This document shows, in pieces, positions 1 to 13,100 of a stretch of 64,000 bases of DNA; position 1 is the stretch's first letter, and every line of letters begins with the position of its first letter. The stretch covers positions 11,787,001-11,851,000 of the forward strand of contig NC_092673.1 in the NCBI RefSeq assembly GCF_964355755.1, given 5' to 3'. The notes beneath the pieces are model-generated. The model did not search any database. It was not told the origin of the DNA and was given only the letters and a program-made list of their open reading frames with translations. Position numbers and translations under genes: made by a program. The stretch is from Antedon mediterranea (taxonomy: Eukaryota; Echinodermata; Crinoidea; Comatulida; Antedonidae).

Positions 1-426
1 CAGGCCTGTTTGAAATACATGCAAATAAATACTTGGAGTTTAGAAATACAGTACTATTAATTGGCGTTTTTGTCAGTGTTTAACAGTGTTGTTATTATTT
101 TTAATTATTATTATTAAATTTGTTATATATACAATAGCATAATCATAATAAATAATAATTTCAACTACAAATTATCACAAATTATTGTTTTACATTCAAT
201 GTCATACTTGTTGTGAGGAGCGTATTTTCCAGTTTAATTGTTTGCTCCTCAGCAACAAATTTTTTTCAGATTCTGTTGAACTGTCAATTAATTGTGAAAA
301 TCGATCGATTAATATTCCAACTAATTATGAGCATCACGTTCGTAGACCAATATAGGCCTTTTGGAGAAAAAAAATAGGTACTGTATAATATAAATTTACC
401 GTAAGCATAATAGGCCTAGACTATAA

Positions 427-965
427 TACCCCTTTCACACCAAAACTCTGGAGGGATCTCCGGAGACACCCCGGGGTTTACGACCATTCAAAACATCGAG
501 AAACTCCAGAGATACCCCTTTCACACCATTCTAGCAACACCGGGGTTTATAAAATAAAATTGTAAATGTTGCCCTCTATTTTGTTTGTTTACATAGCGAC
601 GATCATTAGAATGATTTTAATTGATAATATTTTTAAAAGTCTCAGAATTCATTTAATGTTTTATTGATACTACTTATTATTTTCTAGACCCGCTATGTAT
701 TTTTGCAAATATTTAAAGTATTTTGAAGTAATACTATTAGCAATGAGTGATCGTGTGAGGATGACCTTTTGATCTGAAAACTCCGGAGTTTGATGTTGGT
801 ACCTTTCACACCAAAACACCAGTGTCCCCGCAGTTCGCTCTCCGGAGAATGTTTAACCCCGCAGTTTTAAACTCCGGAGTTGCTTGATTTTACCTTTCAC
901 ACCAAAACACCAGGGCGTCAACTCCGGAGTGTCTCCAGAGTTTTGCTTTTGGTGTGAAAGGGGTA
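427..965. mobile_element. Foldback MITE, copy 1
   Basis: Ends are inverted repeats beginning TACCCCTTTCACACCAAAAC. Inside are further CTCCGGAG words and CTTTCACACCAAAACACC repeats, so most of the element can fold. TA at both edges is compatible with a TA target duplication. A second copy lies at 54186-54708. Confidence 0.82.
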
Positions 966-1040
966 TAGGATAAGATCTATTAATAATTAATCATAACTAA
1001 ACTCTAGGCATATTCAAACAAATTAATTCATTATGCATAC

Positions 1041-1163
1041 CTATGGCTCTTTCAACTTCGGTCGCCAATCCAGTAAATGCACTGGAGTCACCTAGCATAT
1101 CTATAATTAATGAAGGTGGGTATTTGAAATTGGGGACCTCCACCAGTGGATTAAAAAAATTTG
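1041..1163 (-). CDS. KIF14: KIF14-like exon 23 (last seen; gene continues left)
   Basis: Encodes [18 protein letters not shown] then [20 protein letters not shown]. Acceptor GTCAACAG, donor GTATGC; the phase fits exon 22. Remaining C-terminal exons and the stop codon must lie left of position 1. Confidence 0.75.
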
Positions 1164-4100
1164 CTGTTGACAGTATCTTTATTGTGGGAAAATCCCTCAA
1201 TTAACTAAATTTTTTCAGTTTCAGTAAAAGTTAGAGGCCCATATTTACGCACGTCACACTAATACTTCCCTTTATAATCTCATTTTTTGTATGACACTAT
1301 TGTTAGTAACTATAGGCTAGTTTGATTGTTGGAAATTCTTAACTATTAAAGTCTCAGTTAATACTTGCAGTAGGCTTAATGCGTAAGCTTAACTGAGACT
1401 TTCTCGAGGTCTTACATTAAACCTAGTCTTTAGTCTAAGCCTAGGTCTTTATATTACAATCCGCCCGAGACTCCACTACCACGTGCCATGTCCCACTCAA
1501 ATTAAAGGATACATTTAAACCATTTGTGGATAAGTAAAGTGGTGTAAAATGTATATAAATAGTTACTCAACTTACTTGAAAAAATAAAAGCATCATTCTT
1601 CTTTCTCTGAAAAATCTCAACACAATTGATGGCTGTTAAGATGGTTTGCATTTGCAGTAGCAACTCATCTGCAATACTGTAATCATTTATCTGGAAGTTG
1701 TCTAGTTTATGTAAAATTTTCCCAAGAGCACCACGGCACAAATAAGTAAGAGATGAAGAATTTAGAGTTCCATCATGTGATTCTAATATAATAAAAAAGA
1801 TAGTGACTGAACTATATCACACCTAAAGCCCGTTTTCCAGTCTATGTGGAGTTGCAATGAATTGCGTTGAGTTAACCCATAGAGATATTATAGTTCCTTA
1901 TAATATCTCTATGGTTAACCTGATTCAAGGATTTCACAAGAAGGGTAAATCAGACAGATGACTGAAATATTAATTCCCTACAATTAAAAAACATTAAACC
2001 AGGTAATTCTTTGTCTTAAATGTACGTTTTATGGAAAAAGAGAGAAACAATGCACTACCTAAGTAGCTTAAGGTGAATGTCCTCTCGTTGGCCGTCTTTA
2101 GGCCTAGCATAGCTAGGCTTAGTTTTGTAGGCCTAGATGGCCAACATCGGTACCATATAAACATCGTATGCTAGCTATAGGCCTAGCCTGACATTGTATA
2201 GTTACTGCATTAATTATCTTTCTGTTTTTGCCAGACTCTGTTGATACAAATTAGTCTTCTATTTGTTTTGGCCTCACGATTGATCGAAAAGTGGGTGAAT
2301 TACAGAAGAAAAACAAAAATATCAATCCGCGTGCAATGTATGTTGAAGTTTATAGCGAGTCGCTAAAATTATTAGAATTGCCACATTTGAACCATTTAAA
2401 GACAAAAAATTTATCTCAATAAGGACCATATAGTATTTATTTTTACATTAAATGTAGTTTGTGACCTTAAATTAGATCTAAAAAACGTAGAAAATGGGAC
2501 TTTAATTTAAGTATATATTAAGATATCAGCAATATATTCCCTAGGTTAGTTGCAGCATCAAGAACCCAAAACTGTTTCTTGCGGGCCCGGCTGTGTGTAG
2601 CTAGGATAGTTTTGCAACACTACACATCATCATTACCCGATTACCATTACTTATTCTCAACTTTAACGATTTGAAAACTTGCCAAAACCTCATGTCAACT
2701 GGAAAACAGGCTTAAGAAAGATTCTTTATTTTACGTAAATGTTGATCAAAATTCCAACTCTAGAAAATGGTTTAATAAATATTTTAACATCTTAAAATGA
2801 GAGTTAGTATTGAGCGTGTCCAGTGTATACATGCACTTTAAATAACCCAGTGTCAGTGTTGTGGGTTTGTCGTTGCTAAAATGCTAAGAATTTCTGATAC
2901 AGGTTTAATAATGTACTGTAGGTCATACACTGTGTAGATTCTACATGTGTTTAGTCAGGGATGCATAATAGCTTTTGTGAGCAGCTTTAAGTTTAGTTAT
3001 TTTAACACATTGCGACGTAGCTTAGTGATTATCAGTTGTCGCAAATCAAAAGCTCTCTAATAACAGACTCTCTGGAGAGATGAAAAGTTTGAGATTGTAC
3101 TGTATAAAGCGCATTATATAAATCTAATCCTAAAGATCAAGACATTTTTACCTGAAATCAGTGGTATTGATGAACATGACAATGTACTCTGGCTTGATTT
3201 AGGTATTGAATTATTAGATGATATGCTGGTCTCACTAGAAAAATAATACATCAAGGATATCACTATAATGAAGATTTGTTTGATGTCAACTTTCAATACT
3301 AATGTATTCCCTTCGAAATAAGATTTCTTATTATTACATAAAGGCTGTAAATACAACTGGTCAAAGTTCACATTTACAATGGTAAGATCTAGAAAACTAA
3401 GATCAATATATCTTTGAAAGATGGAACCGTTTTGATTAATAATGTCAATTAATTTTGTCACAATCAAAATTAGCGATAATTATTTTAGTTATATTTACCT
3501 TGGTAACATTGAGTTACTAAGACACATACAGTCCTTTTGCCAGCAATCATTTGGGTCATAAAATATGTCTTCTTTAGAATCTTCACTCTGAAACAAACAC
3601 ATTACAATTAAGATTAAATAAAACAGGATTAGTTCATAAAAATAGATTATATGGTTTGTTTAGAAGTGTTGGTGATTGCTGGTAGTAGCATGCTGTATAT
3701 ATGCCTAGAAGACACTTCTTGAGATCAATAAAGATTTAGTCTTAGTATTTACTAAGAATTTAGAATTTAGTATTCTTAAGAGAGCCGGTCACTAAAAATC
3801 AAACATTAGGTGGCAAGGGTCAACATTTCGAATTGGCTCATATTTTGCACATTGGTAGACCTTGATGTAAGTAAACCTGATGTGTAGTTTGTTTGGTAAA
3901 ATATCGCTTAGTTTTCGAGAAAATAAAAAAATAACGATTTTCGGCCAATTTTGTTAATTTTTGGTGTATAATTTACATTAAGTTTAACAGCCTTTGGAAG
4001 CCAAACGTAGCAATCTAGCGTTTTAATATTTTACACTTACGTTAACTTGACAATATTTTAGTAAAGTTTCAAAAAATTTGATGAAATTTTAAGATTTTTA

Positions 4101-7100
4101 CTAATTAATTACTAATTAGCATATATAAAACTCTTAAAGACGAATTTTTTTTAAATAAAAAAATCATTAATCTAAAGTTTAGATACTAATATTTATGAAT
4201 CAAGTAAAAAAAATTCGGGGAAACTATTTTGCGCTCCGTGCCAGAGCAACAAAGTTGTAAGAAATTCAAAGATTTTATCTGTCGGCAAGATCAATCAGAT
4301 GTACCTATTGTTATCTATTTAGCAATCTAAGTCGCTTTGAGCCAAACTTTTATCACGCGAAACAAACTTGAAAGATAAACTGAAAGTTCCTGGAATATTT
4401 TTGAATTAAGTTGCAATTTAAACACAAACTAAAAATACGTTTCTGGTAAAATTTCAATTACTAACCAAAAATCACTCGCTTATGCTTTGTCAAACCATAT
4501 TATTATAAATTATTCCATCCTCTCATAGTTTATAGGATAAAACTGAAAAACACATTTGTTTTAACTTGTTATCGTTTTTTAGTTTGTCGAACTTACTCAA
4601 CGAGAATGTTTCAAAACATTAACCACAGTAGACAAAACACTTTACTGCATATATTCGATAGACAACTATATCTTCATTGGCGTTGACAACGGAACTGATT
4701 TGTTATCCATTTTAGTTTATGTCTTACAATGTAAAGACGTGTTGAAAATAATTTTTATATATAATTATTGTCTGATGGCTTTAAGTTCAAACAAGATGGA
4801 GATTTCATGTTCTTTTAAATCGGTTGTTGGCGGAGCTTGTGGATTTGATAGAAAAGACCGCAAACAGAGCACTGAAGTCCTACCTTTACAAGCATGCCAG
4901 AAGGAAATCGCTGCACACAGATACATGTTTAGGTTTACGGGCATCGATAGTGAGGTAGACCTACTTCTTAGTCGAGCAGCCATGTTTATCTTGCCCGCTG
5001 ATATACATAGTTGGACTGTTTGTCCCTTGCATCGATTGGAACTTGGCTTAGGTTGGTCTCGAGGAAATAACAACAGATGTAGAGTGCCGCCTGATCTCTC
5101 TAATCACATCCAAAGCAAGGGAAAGGGACCCAAGTGCGATACGGGTATTAGCAAAGAAGATTCGCAACTAATATTAAAGAAAACAGGAACTTTCCTGCAA
5201 GTTGGTTCAGGTAAATATAATTTAATTTTTATATATTTTATGTAATTTAAAAGTTAAACAAAAACCTGTAAGTAAATGTTTTTACGCTTTTTATCAGGTA
5301 TCTGTTCAACTTGCCGTAAGATGCTGAAGTCATTGTTACCTGTTTTACATGCCATTAGCCACTCCAACTTGTCAAACACCGGCATGTGATGTTATGGATA
5401 CTCAAATGAGCCTATATCAATCTTGTGATCCAACTTTTGCTTCAACTACCTCAGAAGATGAATCAATTCAATCTACACCAAGAGAAAAATTAAATGCATT
5501 TCTCAATTCAAGGGACGTCAGTCCAATTAGATATCCTTTATCTGCACCGCTGGAGCAAGTTTCAGACCGTACTAAACGTTTCCACATGCGCAAGGCTCGT
5601 CAAGTTGTCTCTATGTGCCTGGAAGAAATCGCACCTGGTCAGTCGACTACTCTACTTGAAGGCTTATGAAGTGATAAAACCACAGAAGCTGACGAAAGAA
5701 CCGATTCTTCTCTATTAGATGCTCTATCAGAATGCTATCTTCATACTAACCACTGGAGTACAAGACGTTAGATTTTATCCATCATGGTTGATAAGGTTAA
5801 CTTCAAGGAACTGCAGAAATGGATACCTAACTTGACTAGATACCGTTTTAACGTGGCCAAACACCATTTATTGTTACATGGTAGAGGTTCTGTAATTCAA
5901 CCTCTAAAGAACACTAGAGTATGCGTACAGCCAGGGAAAATTGACCACTTTGTTACCTTTATAACAAGTTCTCAAGTTATACAAGACTTGCCATTTGGAG
6001 AAAAAACTCTAAAACTTTCTACAGACAGAGTTATAAAAATCCCAAATGTTGTGCGTAATCTTATCCCAGAACAATGTATTCTTCAGTACGAGAGTTACTG
6101 TCAAGAGAAGAATTTTCAACCTATGAGCCACAGTACATTGCGTAGAGTTCTCAGCGTTTGTTCTGCTTCTGTACGCAAATCCTTGATTATATCTCTGCCA
6201 ATGGTGGAAAAGCCTTCGATGACATCGTTGATAAGCTGGGAGATTGCTATGAAATGGGTTTGACTTGGGCCAAACAAAAAAACCAAAAACTTAAAGATAA
6301 TAACAATCTTGTTTAAATATCTTGATAACTGCTACAGTATAAATAGAAAAACAATATAATAAAAAAAACGCAAAGTAGCGCGTTGTATGTTACTCAGTAA
6401 AGCATGTAAGAAACATTCAAGACTAATTACATTTTTTATCCAATTCCTTTTATATATTATTGCAGATTCACATTTCTAACCATTCTGAAGTTGCCGATCA
6501 TTGTAGGGCGTATGCTCTTAGTTCTTGCGAAGACAATTATTACCAGACTGTCTGTGATCATGACCACAATGCAAGATGTGACAGATGTCGTATATTTCCA
6601 GAAGCTTTGTCTGAAATTCATGAAGCTTTAAACGAAGTGCGCTGCTCTTCTGAAGAAAAAGATGACCTGGAGTACGTAATTACACGGTCAGTCCAAGACA
6701 TCGAGACGTGGAAGGCGCATATCTTAAGATCCATTAACCAAGACGCTGCACGACATGATATTTTATTTTAGATTTGAATCCTGGTTGTGCCCTAATTGTT
6801 TTAGACTGGGCGATGAAGTTTGTACCACGTAAATACCGCCAAAGTCAAAGAGACTGGTTTGGAAAGCATGGACTTCCGTGGCACATAACGGTCTTGACGA
6901 AAAAGAATAAAGATAGAGAGGTACAGATGCTTACGTTTGTGCATATTTTTAAATCTTGCAGTCAGGATAGTACTACTGTTGTGACAATCATCCGACGATG
7001 TGGTGAGGCAGCTGCCATCTATTGCACCCGATATACACTCTGTGTATCTGCATCAAGATAATGCAGGATGCTACCACTCTGCCCTAACATTACTCTCGTT

Positions 7101-10100
7101 ACCAAAGATAGCGAAAGAAACGAAGATCAAAATCCGACGTATTGATTTTTCGGACCCTCAAGGAGGGAAGGGCGCATGTGACCGCAAGGCAGCCCATATA
7201 AAAAATCACATGAATAAATATCTTAATTCAGGAAAAGATATTGAAAATCCAGAGCAGATGAAGGCAGCAATTGAGTCCTTTGGAGGCATTCCTGGAGTGA
7301 ATGTCATAGTTTGTGCTTTACCTACTGGTACTATTTGTGCAGCAGGGAAATGGAAAGGCGTGAGTGTTAGGAGATACATTTATACTATTATATTATTATC
7401 ACTTTACCATAGTATTGTACTGTATATATTATATTGGTTGTAGACTAGACCAAAGTTCAGTAACCAGGTTGTTAGTAATTGTACCTAGGAGATTGCTCAT
7501 AACTCAAGTTGTCAGAGACACTAGTTTGATGTTCCATATAAGGAAATTGTTACAACAACTTCATACTAAGAAGATGATGTCATTTGAATTTCATCTTAAA
7601 ACCAATTTCATCATCTTTAAGTTATTTGATGAGATCATTATAATCACCCCATACATCCTGTATAAGAATATAAATAGTGGTACATTAACCATATTTAATC
7701 AGTCCTAATACGAATACTGACATAGCTAAACTAAATGCTGTTAAAGTCTATTGAAGTATCTAGAAGTCTGTTTGACTGTTTTGAACAACTGAAGTAAAGC
7801 GTTATATTAGCCTTGGGCTCAGCTATATTTGTAAGTCTTGAATTGCTTTATGTATTTTGATTGTGTGTTACCACCATCTTATACTTTGATAATTATTTTA
7901 TATTATTAATTAATCTTTATCTTTATAATCATTTTAATTGATTTTGTTATCTTTTGCTTTTCTGTTTGAAGAATAAAATGTAGATTAGATTATATAACTT
8001 ATCCTTTGTATTGCCTATCTTCTGTTTGTGCCTTGCATGTAACAGTGAGTCACATCAACAACATAGAGTACGGAAGCAGGTCCATGAAGGTGTGGATGGC
8101 GTATGGTATTGGTGCAGGATAAAATCTACTTTTGAGTAAATTCTGTGTGCCTTCGAAACTACCCAATTTAATTCATAACAAAGATACAACGTCTGATCAA
8201 AATCAAGTATCATTTATTACAGTAAAAGCAAGAATACAAGCCAAGACATCTCATGAAGAACAAGCTGATATAAATGACGACGACCAAATAGAAAGTGAAG
8301 AAAGTCCTGGCACCCCAGCAAACTGTTCTTTTGTCGCGAACAAGGTTGCATTAGGTCATATCAGAGGTACTCTTCCCTAGAGAAACACTTAGATTATGAA
8401 AATCACAAGAACGCACTAGAACATGAAACACTATATGACAGGGCAATGAAATTATACGCAACACAACTAGAAGAGGATACTTCTAAAAATCCAGAACCAA
8501 CAAGAACCAACAATTTGCCACGGTTTGACATTGGCCCCGACCTGCAAATGGGCTGGGCGCTAAAGTCCTCTGCAAAAAAAACCCGATTTTCTGTTCCACA
8601 GAAAACCTACCTTATTGATGTTTTTGACGCTGGAGAGCAGACAGGACAGAAAGCTGATCCACAAGAGATGAGATCGGCCAGGCACAGCGATGGTTCACAT
8701 CTATTTAGCAAGAGTGAATTTTTAACAGCACAGCAGATTGCTGAAGTTTTTTCTCACGCTTAGCTAAAAAAATGAGGACAGATGCAGCCGTTCATGATAA
8801 TGATGATGACAAAGATGATGAAAATGGAGACGATTCAAAAACGGAAAAAGAAAGAGAAATTCAACTTTTGTCGCAGACCGTACTGGACACAATAGGCTTG
8901 CAGCATCCAATAATGTTTGAAAGGCATAATATTTGTGAACTGAAAGCTCAAGAAAAACTCTCCAGATTCTCCAATGTTGCAAGAAATGTGTACTTCTCTT
9001 GAACTTGATACCACAGATATAACCATAAAGCGCAAGAAGTCATACATTGATTTGTTGGGAAAGCTGGTTTCCACGTGCAGTTGCTCGATTGATTAAGGTA
9101 GCAACGAAGGTAAAACTGTGTCTGTGAGAATTCTTTAAAATAACAATTTAATATGTGGGACGATTCTGTTGTCTAAATTGTTAGTATTTTAAGTCGCGTT
9201 CTGTAAATTTGTAATAAAGCGAAGGGGTGAAACTATGGTAAAACAATAATTTATTGTTTAGGCTACGAATTATTAGGAAATTTCGCACGAGCACATGAAC
9301 GTTAACGGTTGTCACCATTCTACTCATTTGCATAACAACAGAGTTCAGCGAACATTTGCGTTAACGTACTTGCTCGTTTTGATTTTGCGCTTCGACGGGA
9401 AGTGTAGAACGCAACACATGTGTAGCGCATGCAACATACGGTACAAGTATTAAAATAAATCATGGAATACCTTGGGTTTAGAGACTAAGCCTAGCCAGGC
9501 ATGTTTAATCATGTTTTGGTCAACGTTTTTCATTGACGCTATTTTATTTTTCAGAAATAAGGTTCTCGACGCACGTAACTAAAGTTTTTCGTAATGCTTG
9601 CGCACGCACAGATCAAGTTGTTTACAAAGTGGGCGGAGCTTGGAAAATAGCGTTAACGTGCTCGTGCGAAAACTCCCTATATGAGAAGATTATGAACATT
9701 ATGTTGTAAAGCCTGTTTTCCATTAGGCGAAATTATTCGCACAAATCAAACATTTTCGCGTATACGCGCACGCCCAATGGAACACTTGTTTAAACTGCGC
9801 ATGCGCACGTATAATGCAAACAATTTTCAATTCGCGCGAATAAATTCACCTTGTGGAAAACATAACAGGCTTGATGAAGCTAAGCGAGTTATAATGTTGA
9901 GCTTAGATAGTAATTGCTTAATTTCATCATGGGTTAGTCGTTTAAATTTTACTAGAAATTTATTTTTAGTTTGTGTTTATATGAAAACGTAATTCCAAAT
10001 TATTCAGGACCTTTCAGTTTACCTTTAAAGTTTGTTTCTCGTAGTAAAATTTACCTTAAATCTGTAAATAGAAAACAATAGGTACATCTGATTGATCTTG

Positions 10101-13100
10101 CCGACAGATAAAATCTTTGAATTTCTTACAACTTTGTGGCTCTGGCGCGGAGCGCAAAATAGTTTCCCCACATTTTTTTTACTTGATTCATAAATATTAG
10201 TATCTAAACTTTAGATTGATGATTTTTTTATTAAAAAAAAATTCGTCGCAAATGAAAAAAACGCGTATGTGTTTACCCTACTTTTTAAGAGTTTTATATA
10301 TGCTAATTAGTAATTAATTAGTAAAAATCTTAGAATTTCATCAAATTTTTTGAAACTTTACTGAATTATTGTCAAGATGCTAGTTAACATAAGTGTAAAA
10401 TATTAAAACGCTAGGTAGCTACGTTTGGCTTCCAGAGGCTGTTAAACTTAATGTAAATTATACACCAAAAATTAACAAAATTCGATTTTCTCGAAAACTA
10501 AGCGATATTTTACCAAACAAACTACACATCAGGTTTACTTAAATCAAGGTCTACCAATGTGCAAAATATGAGCCAATTCAAAATTTTGACCCTTGCCACT
10601 AAATTACGAATATGTCTGATTTTTGGTTACAAGCACTCTTAAATATCAATATAATTGGTTTGTGGGTTACTCAGGACAAATCTTTCATTATTTGTTATTA
10701 TAATAATATTTGCATGGTGAAACCATTTGCTGTCGTAGCTTGGCGTACTCGTTGATTTCGTGATGGTTAAAACGGCAGAAATAGGGAGATTTCGCAACCT
10801 TACGAATACGATAACGAAAATGGATACGTCGCACATTTGTGAAACTTTTGAGCTGATCCCCATTTCATATTCGTAAAGCGTATTCATGTTGACGAATATC
10901 ACCAGTCATATTCGTAACTACAAAACGAGTATAGTTTTTGATCTATTTTGCACATTTTGCATTTGAATCAGGAATGATTCATGATTATAATATAATTATA
11001 CTTTTATTGAAAGTAATTTACTAAAATGCCAGGTCAATTTTGATAAATAGCAGTTTTTAAAGTCCTCACTCGCTTTGATGTTACGCTAGGTCTAGGCAGC
11101 CAAGTACCAAGCAACATGTACCTGCGCTTCGCTCAAATTTACCGCAGTCATATTTTGGACGGCGCCCTCAATATTTCGTTGCCATGCGAAACAGATTTTT
11201 ACTGGCTTACGAAAAACGAATATGTGTGCGTGACGTATCCGTTTTCGTAAGATTGCGAAAACTCCCTCATAACTATAAAAACTGCCATCCATACTTACAG
11301 GAACACCAATCCAAACATAATTTATTAATTCAAACAATGAAAAAGTCACGAAACGGTTAAAAAACGAAGTTAAAACAGGAGCGATTGAAAAAGCATAGCA
11401 TCGCCGATGCACAGCGCCACTCAATAGAGTGTATACAGCAGACGCCGTGATTCCAGACAATCTCCTATCCAGAATACAACCTGGCCCTACATTGCTTAAC
11501 TTCGGAGATCTGACGAGAACCGGTGTTTCAATGCTGTATGGCCGTATAACAAGTTCAGCATGAATTAAATATACACTTACTATCAACCGGCAAGATTTTG
11601 CTGGATCAGATTATTTTGGCCAAGTTAGATGAGTGCATTCTGAAACTAAAACTGGAAGCAGGTTTTTAAGATAGGATTTTCTTCTAAATTACCTGAAAAA
11701 GCTCTCTCATTTGTAAAAGTTTTTCTTCAAATTTATCCAGATTCCAGTAAGTGACTATTCCCAGTCTGGTGTTGTTCACACGTATCCTAACCATTTGTTG
11801 TTTCAGGTCATTGCCACAGATATCCTGCCGACTTAAAACCTTCAATAGAAAAAAAATGCTTGCTGTAAAAGAAACAAGAACTGGAGACTTGTGGATAAGG
11901 TACCTCTGATGTTAGGTGATTCAGGGTTATATCATCATCGTTTTCAACATAAAAAAAACTCATGGCCTAAAATATAATAATTTTCAGTGCTGCTTTTGAC
12001 ATTATTGGAAATGGCATGTATGTATAATTGTGGTACTTCTGGTTGGTGACTTTACTGCCTAGAATCTGGAAGGACACTATCAATGTTGCTCATCAGTACT
12101 ATTTTTATTACTTACTGTATGTTTATTTAGTGTTTTGCTAATCTTATTTGCTTCCTGCAGATGAATAGACAAACGCAATAAATCCAGTCTGCTATTATAA
12201 GGATCTATGAAGAATTAAAAAATCAAATTGCAATTAATGAATTAAAAGATTATAAAGTATGTAATAATGCTATTTTGGTAAAACATACATACAGAGCAAG
12301 AAGCATTACTGAATTATGGTATACAGTATGTATGGTATCGTATGTACATTTCTCCCGATAATTTGGATAAACATATTTTATGATATTTTCCAGTTAAATA
12401 CAACATTCCCGCCTCTGGTATGCAAATACCCATGATTACTATTATAGATGCCAATATCTTTCTATAATTGCGCCCTAATTAGTAAAAAATGTTGTAGTTT
12501 TAATAAAGTTAATCACTTCCGTAGAAAAAAAAAACAAATAATGTTTTCACTTATAAAATGACAAAATAAATGGTTAAATTCAACCAAAAACCAACTGGCT
12601 GGCAGCAAATTTGACCATTTTTTTCAGATAATTACATTTTTTTTCAATCCAATTTTTGGTCAAAGTGGATAATTATTCTGTTACATTAAAATGGCATATT
12701 CAAAAAATGTTTCGTTAAGAATTATTTTTTAAGGGGGACAATACATCTTTAACTAAAATTTACCTAATGATATAGCGATAGATTTCTTCTTTTCATTATG
12801 ATGTAGCTTTAAATTATGCAGTCTCTGGATACTTTTTTCCATTCTGAGTTTTTCCTGTTGTAGTTCCATTATTACATGTGAATGACTTAGTTTTTCTCTC
12901 GAGATTGGCTCCATCTGAATAAGTCTCTTGCCATCGGTTAAGATTTCAGTTTCCAGAACCTATTGTCAATACAAAAAGATGTGTTCAGACTGACTGGTTT
13001 AGAGTACAATACATTATCAAAAAAAGGAACTACAGTCACTGTTGTAGCTGTGACTAGAAAACTGAGAATAAAAAAATGCAGGTATTTATTTACAGGTAGC

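Larger units (their letters stand above)
3776..10642 (+). mobile_element. 6.86-kb TTAA-flanked DNA transposon with long terminal inverted repeats
   Basis: Both edges carry TTAA (3776-3779 and 10639-10642). Inside them the arms match as inverted repeats: left 3780 to about 4467, right about 9930 to 10638, with short indels (for example an extra 20-30 bases near 10250). The outer ends are GAGAGCCGGTCACTAAAAAT and, reversed, GAGTGCTTGTAACCAAAAAT. Between the arms is a decayed plus-strand gene (4775-9096). TTAA target sites are known for piggyBac, Kolobok and some other superfamilies; the protein does not look like piggyBac. Host context: an intron of KIF14, opposite strand. Two small MITEs are nested inside. 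Confidence 0.88.

Noticed and set aside
4765-5073. 102-codon minus-strand frame
   Set aside because: Antisense shadow of exon A of the decayed transposon gene.
3776-10642. Classical piggyBac transposon because of TTAA
   Set aside because: The ends (GAGAGCC/GAGTGCT) and protein differ from piggyBac; the arms are also far longer than usual.
11092-11586. 164-codon minus-strand open frame
   Set aside because: It overlaps the 5S-like sequence and the MITE end at 10783-11267; the protein has no recognisable pattern.
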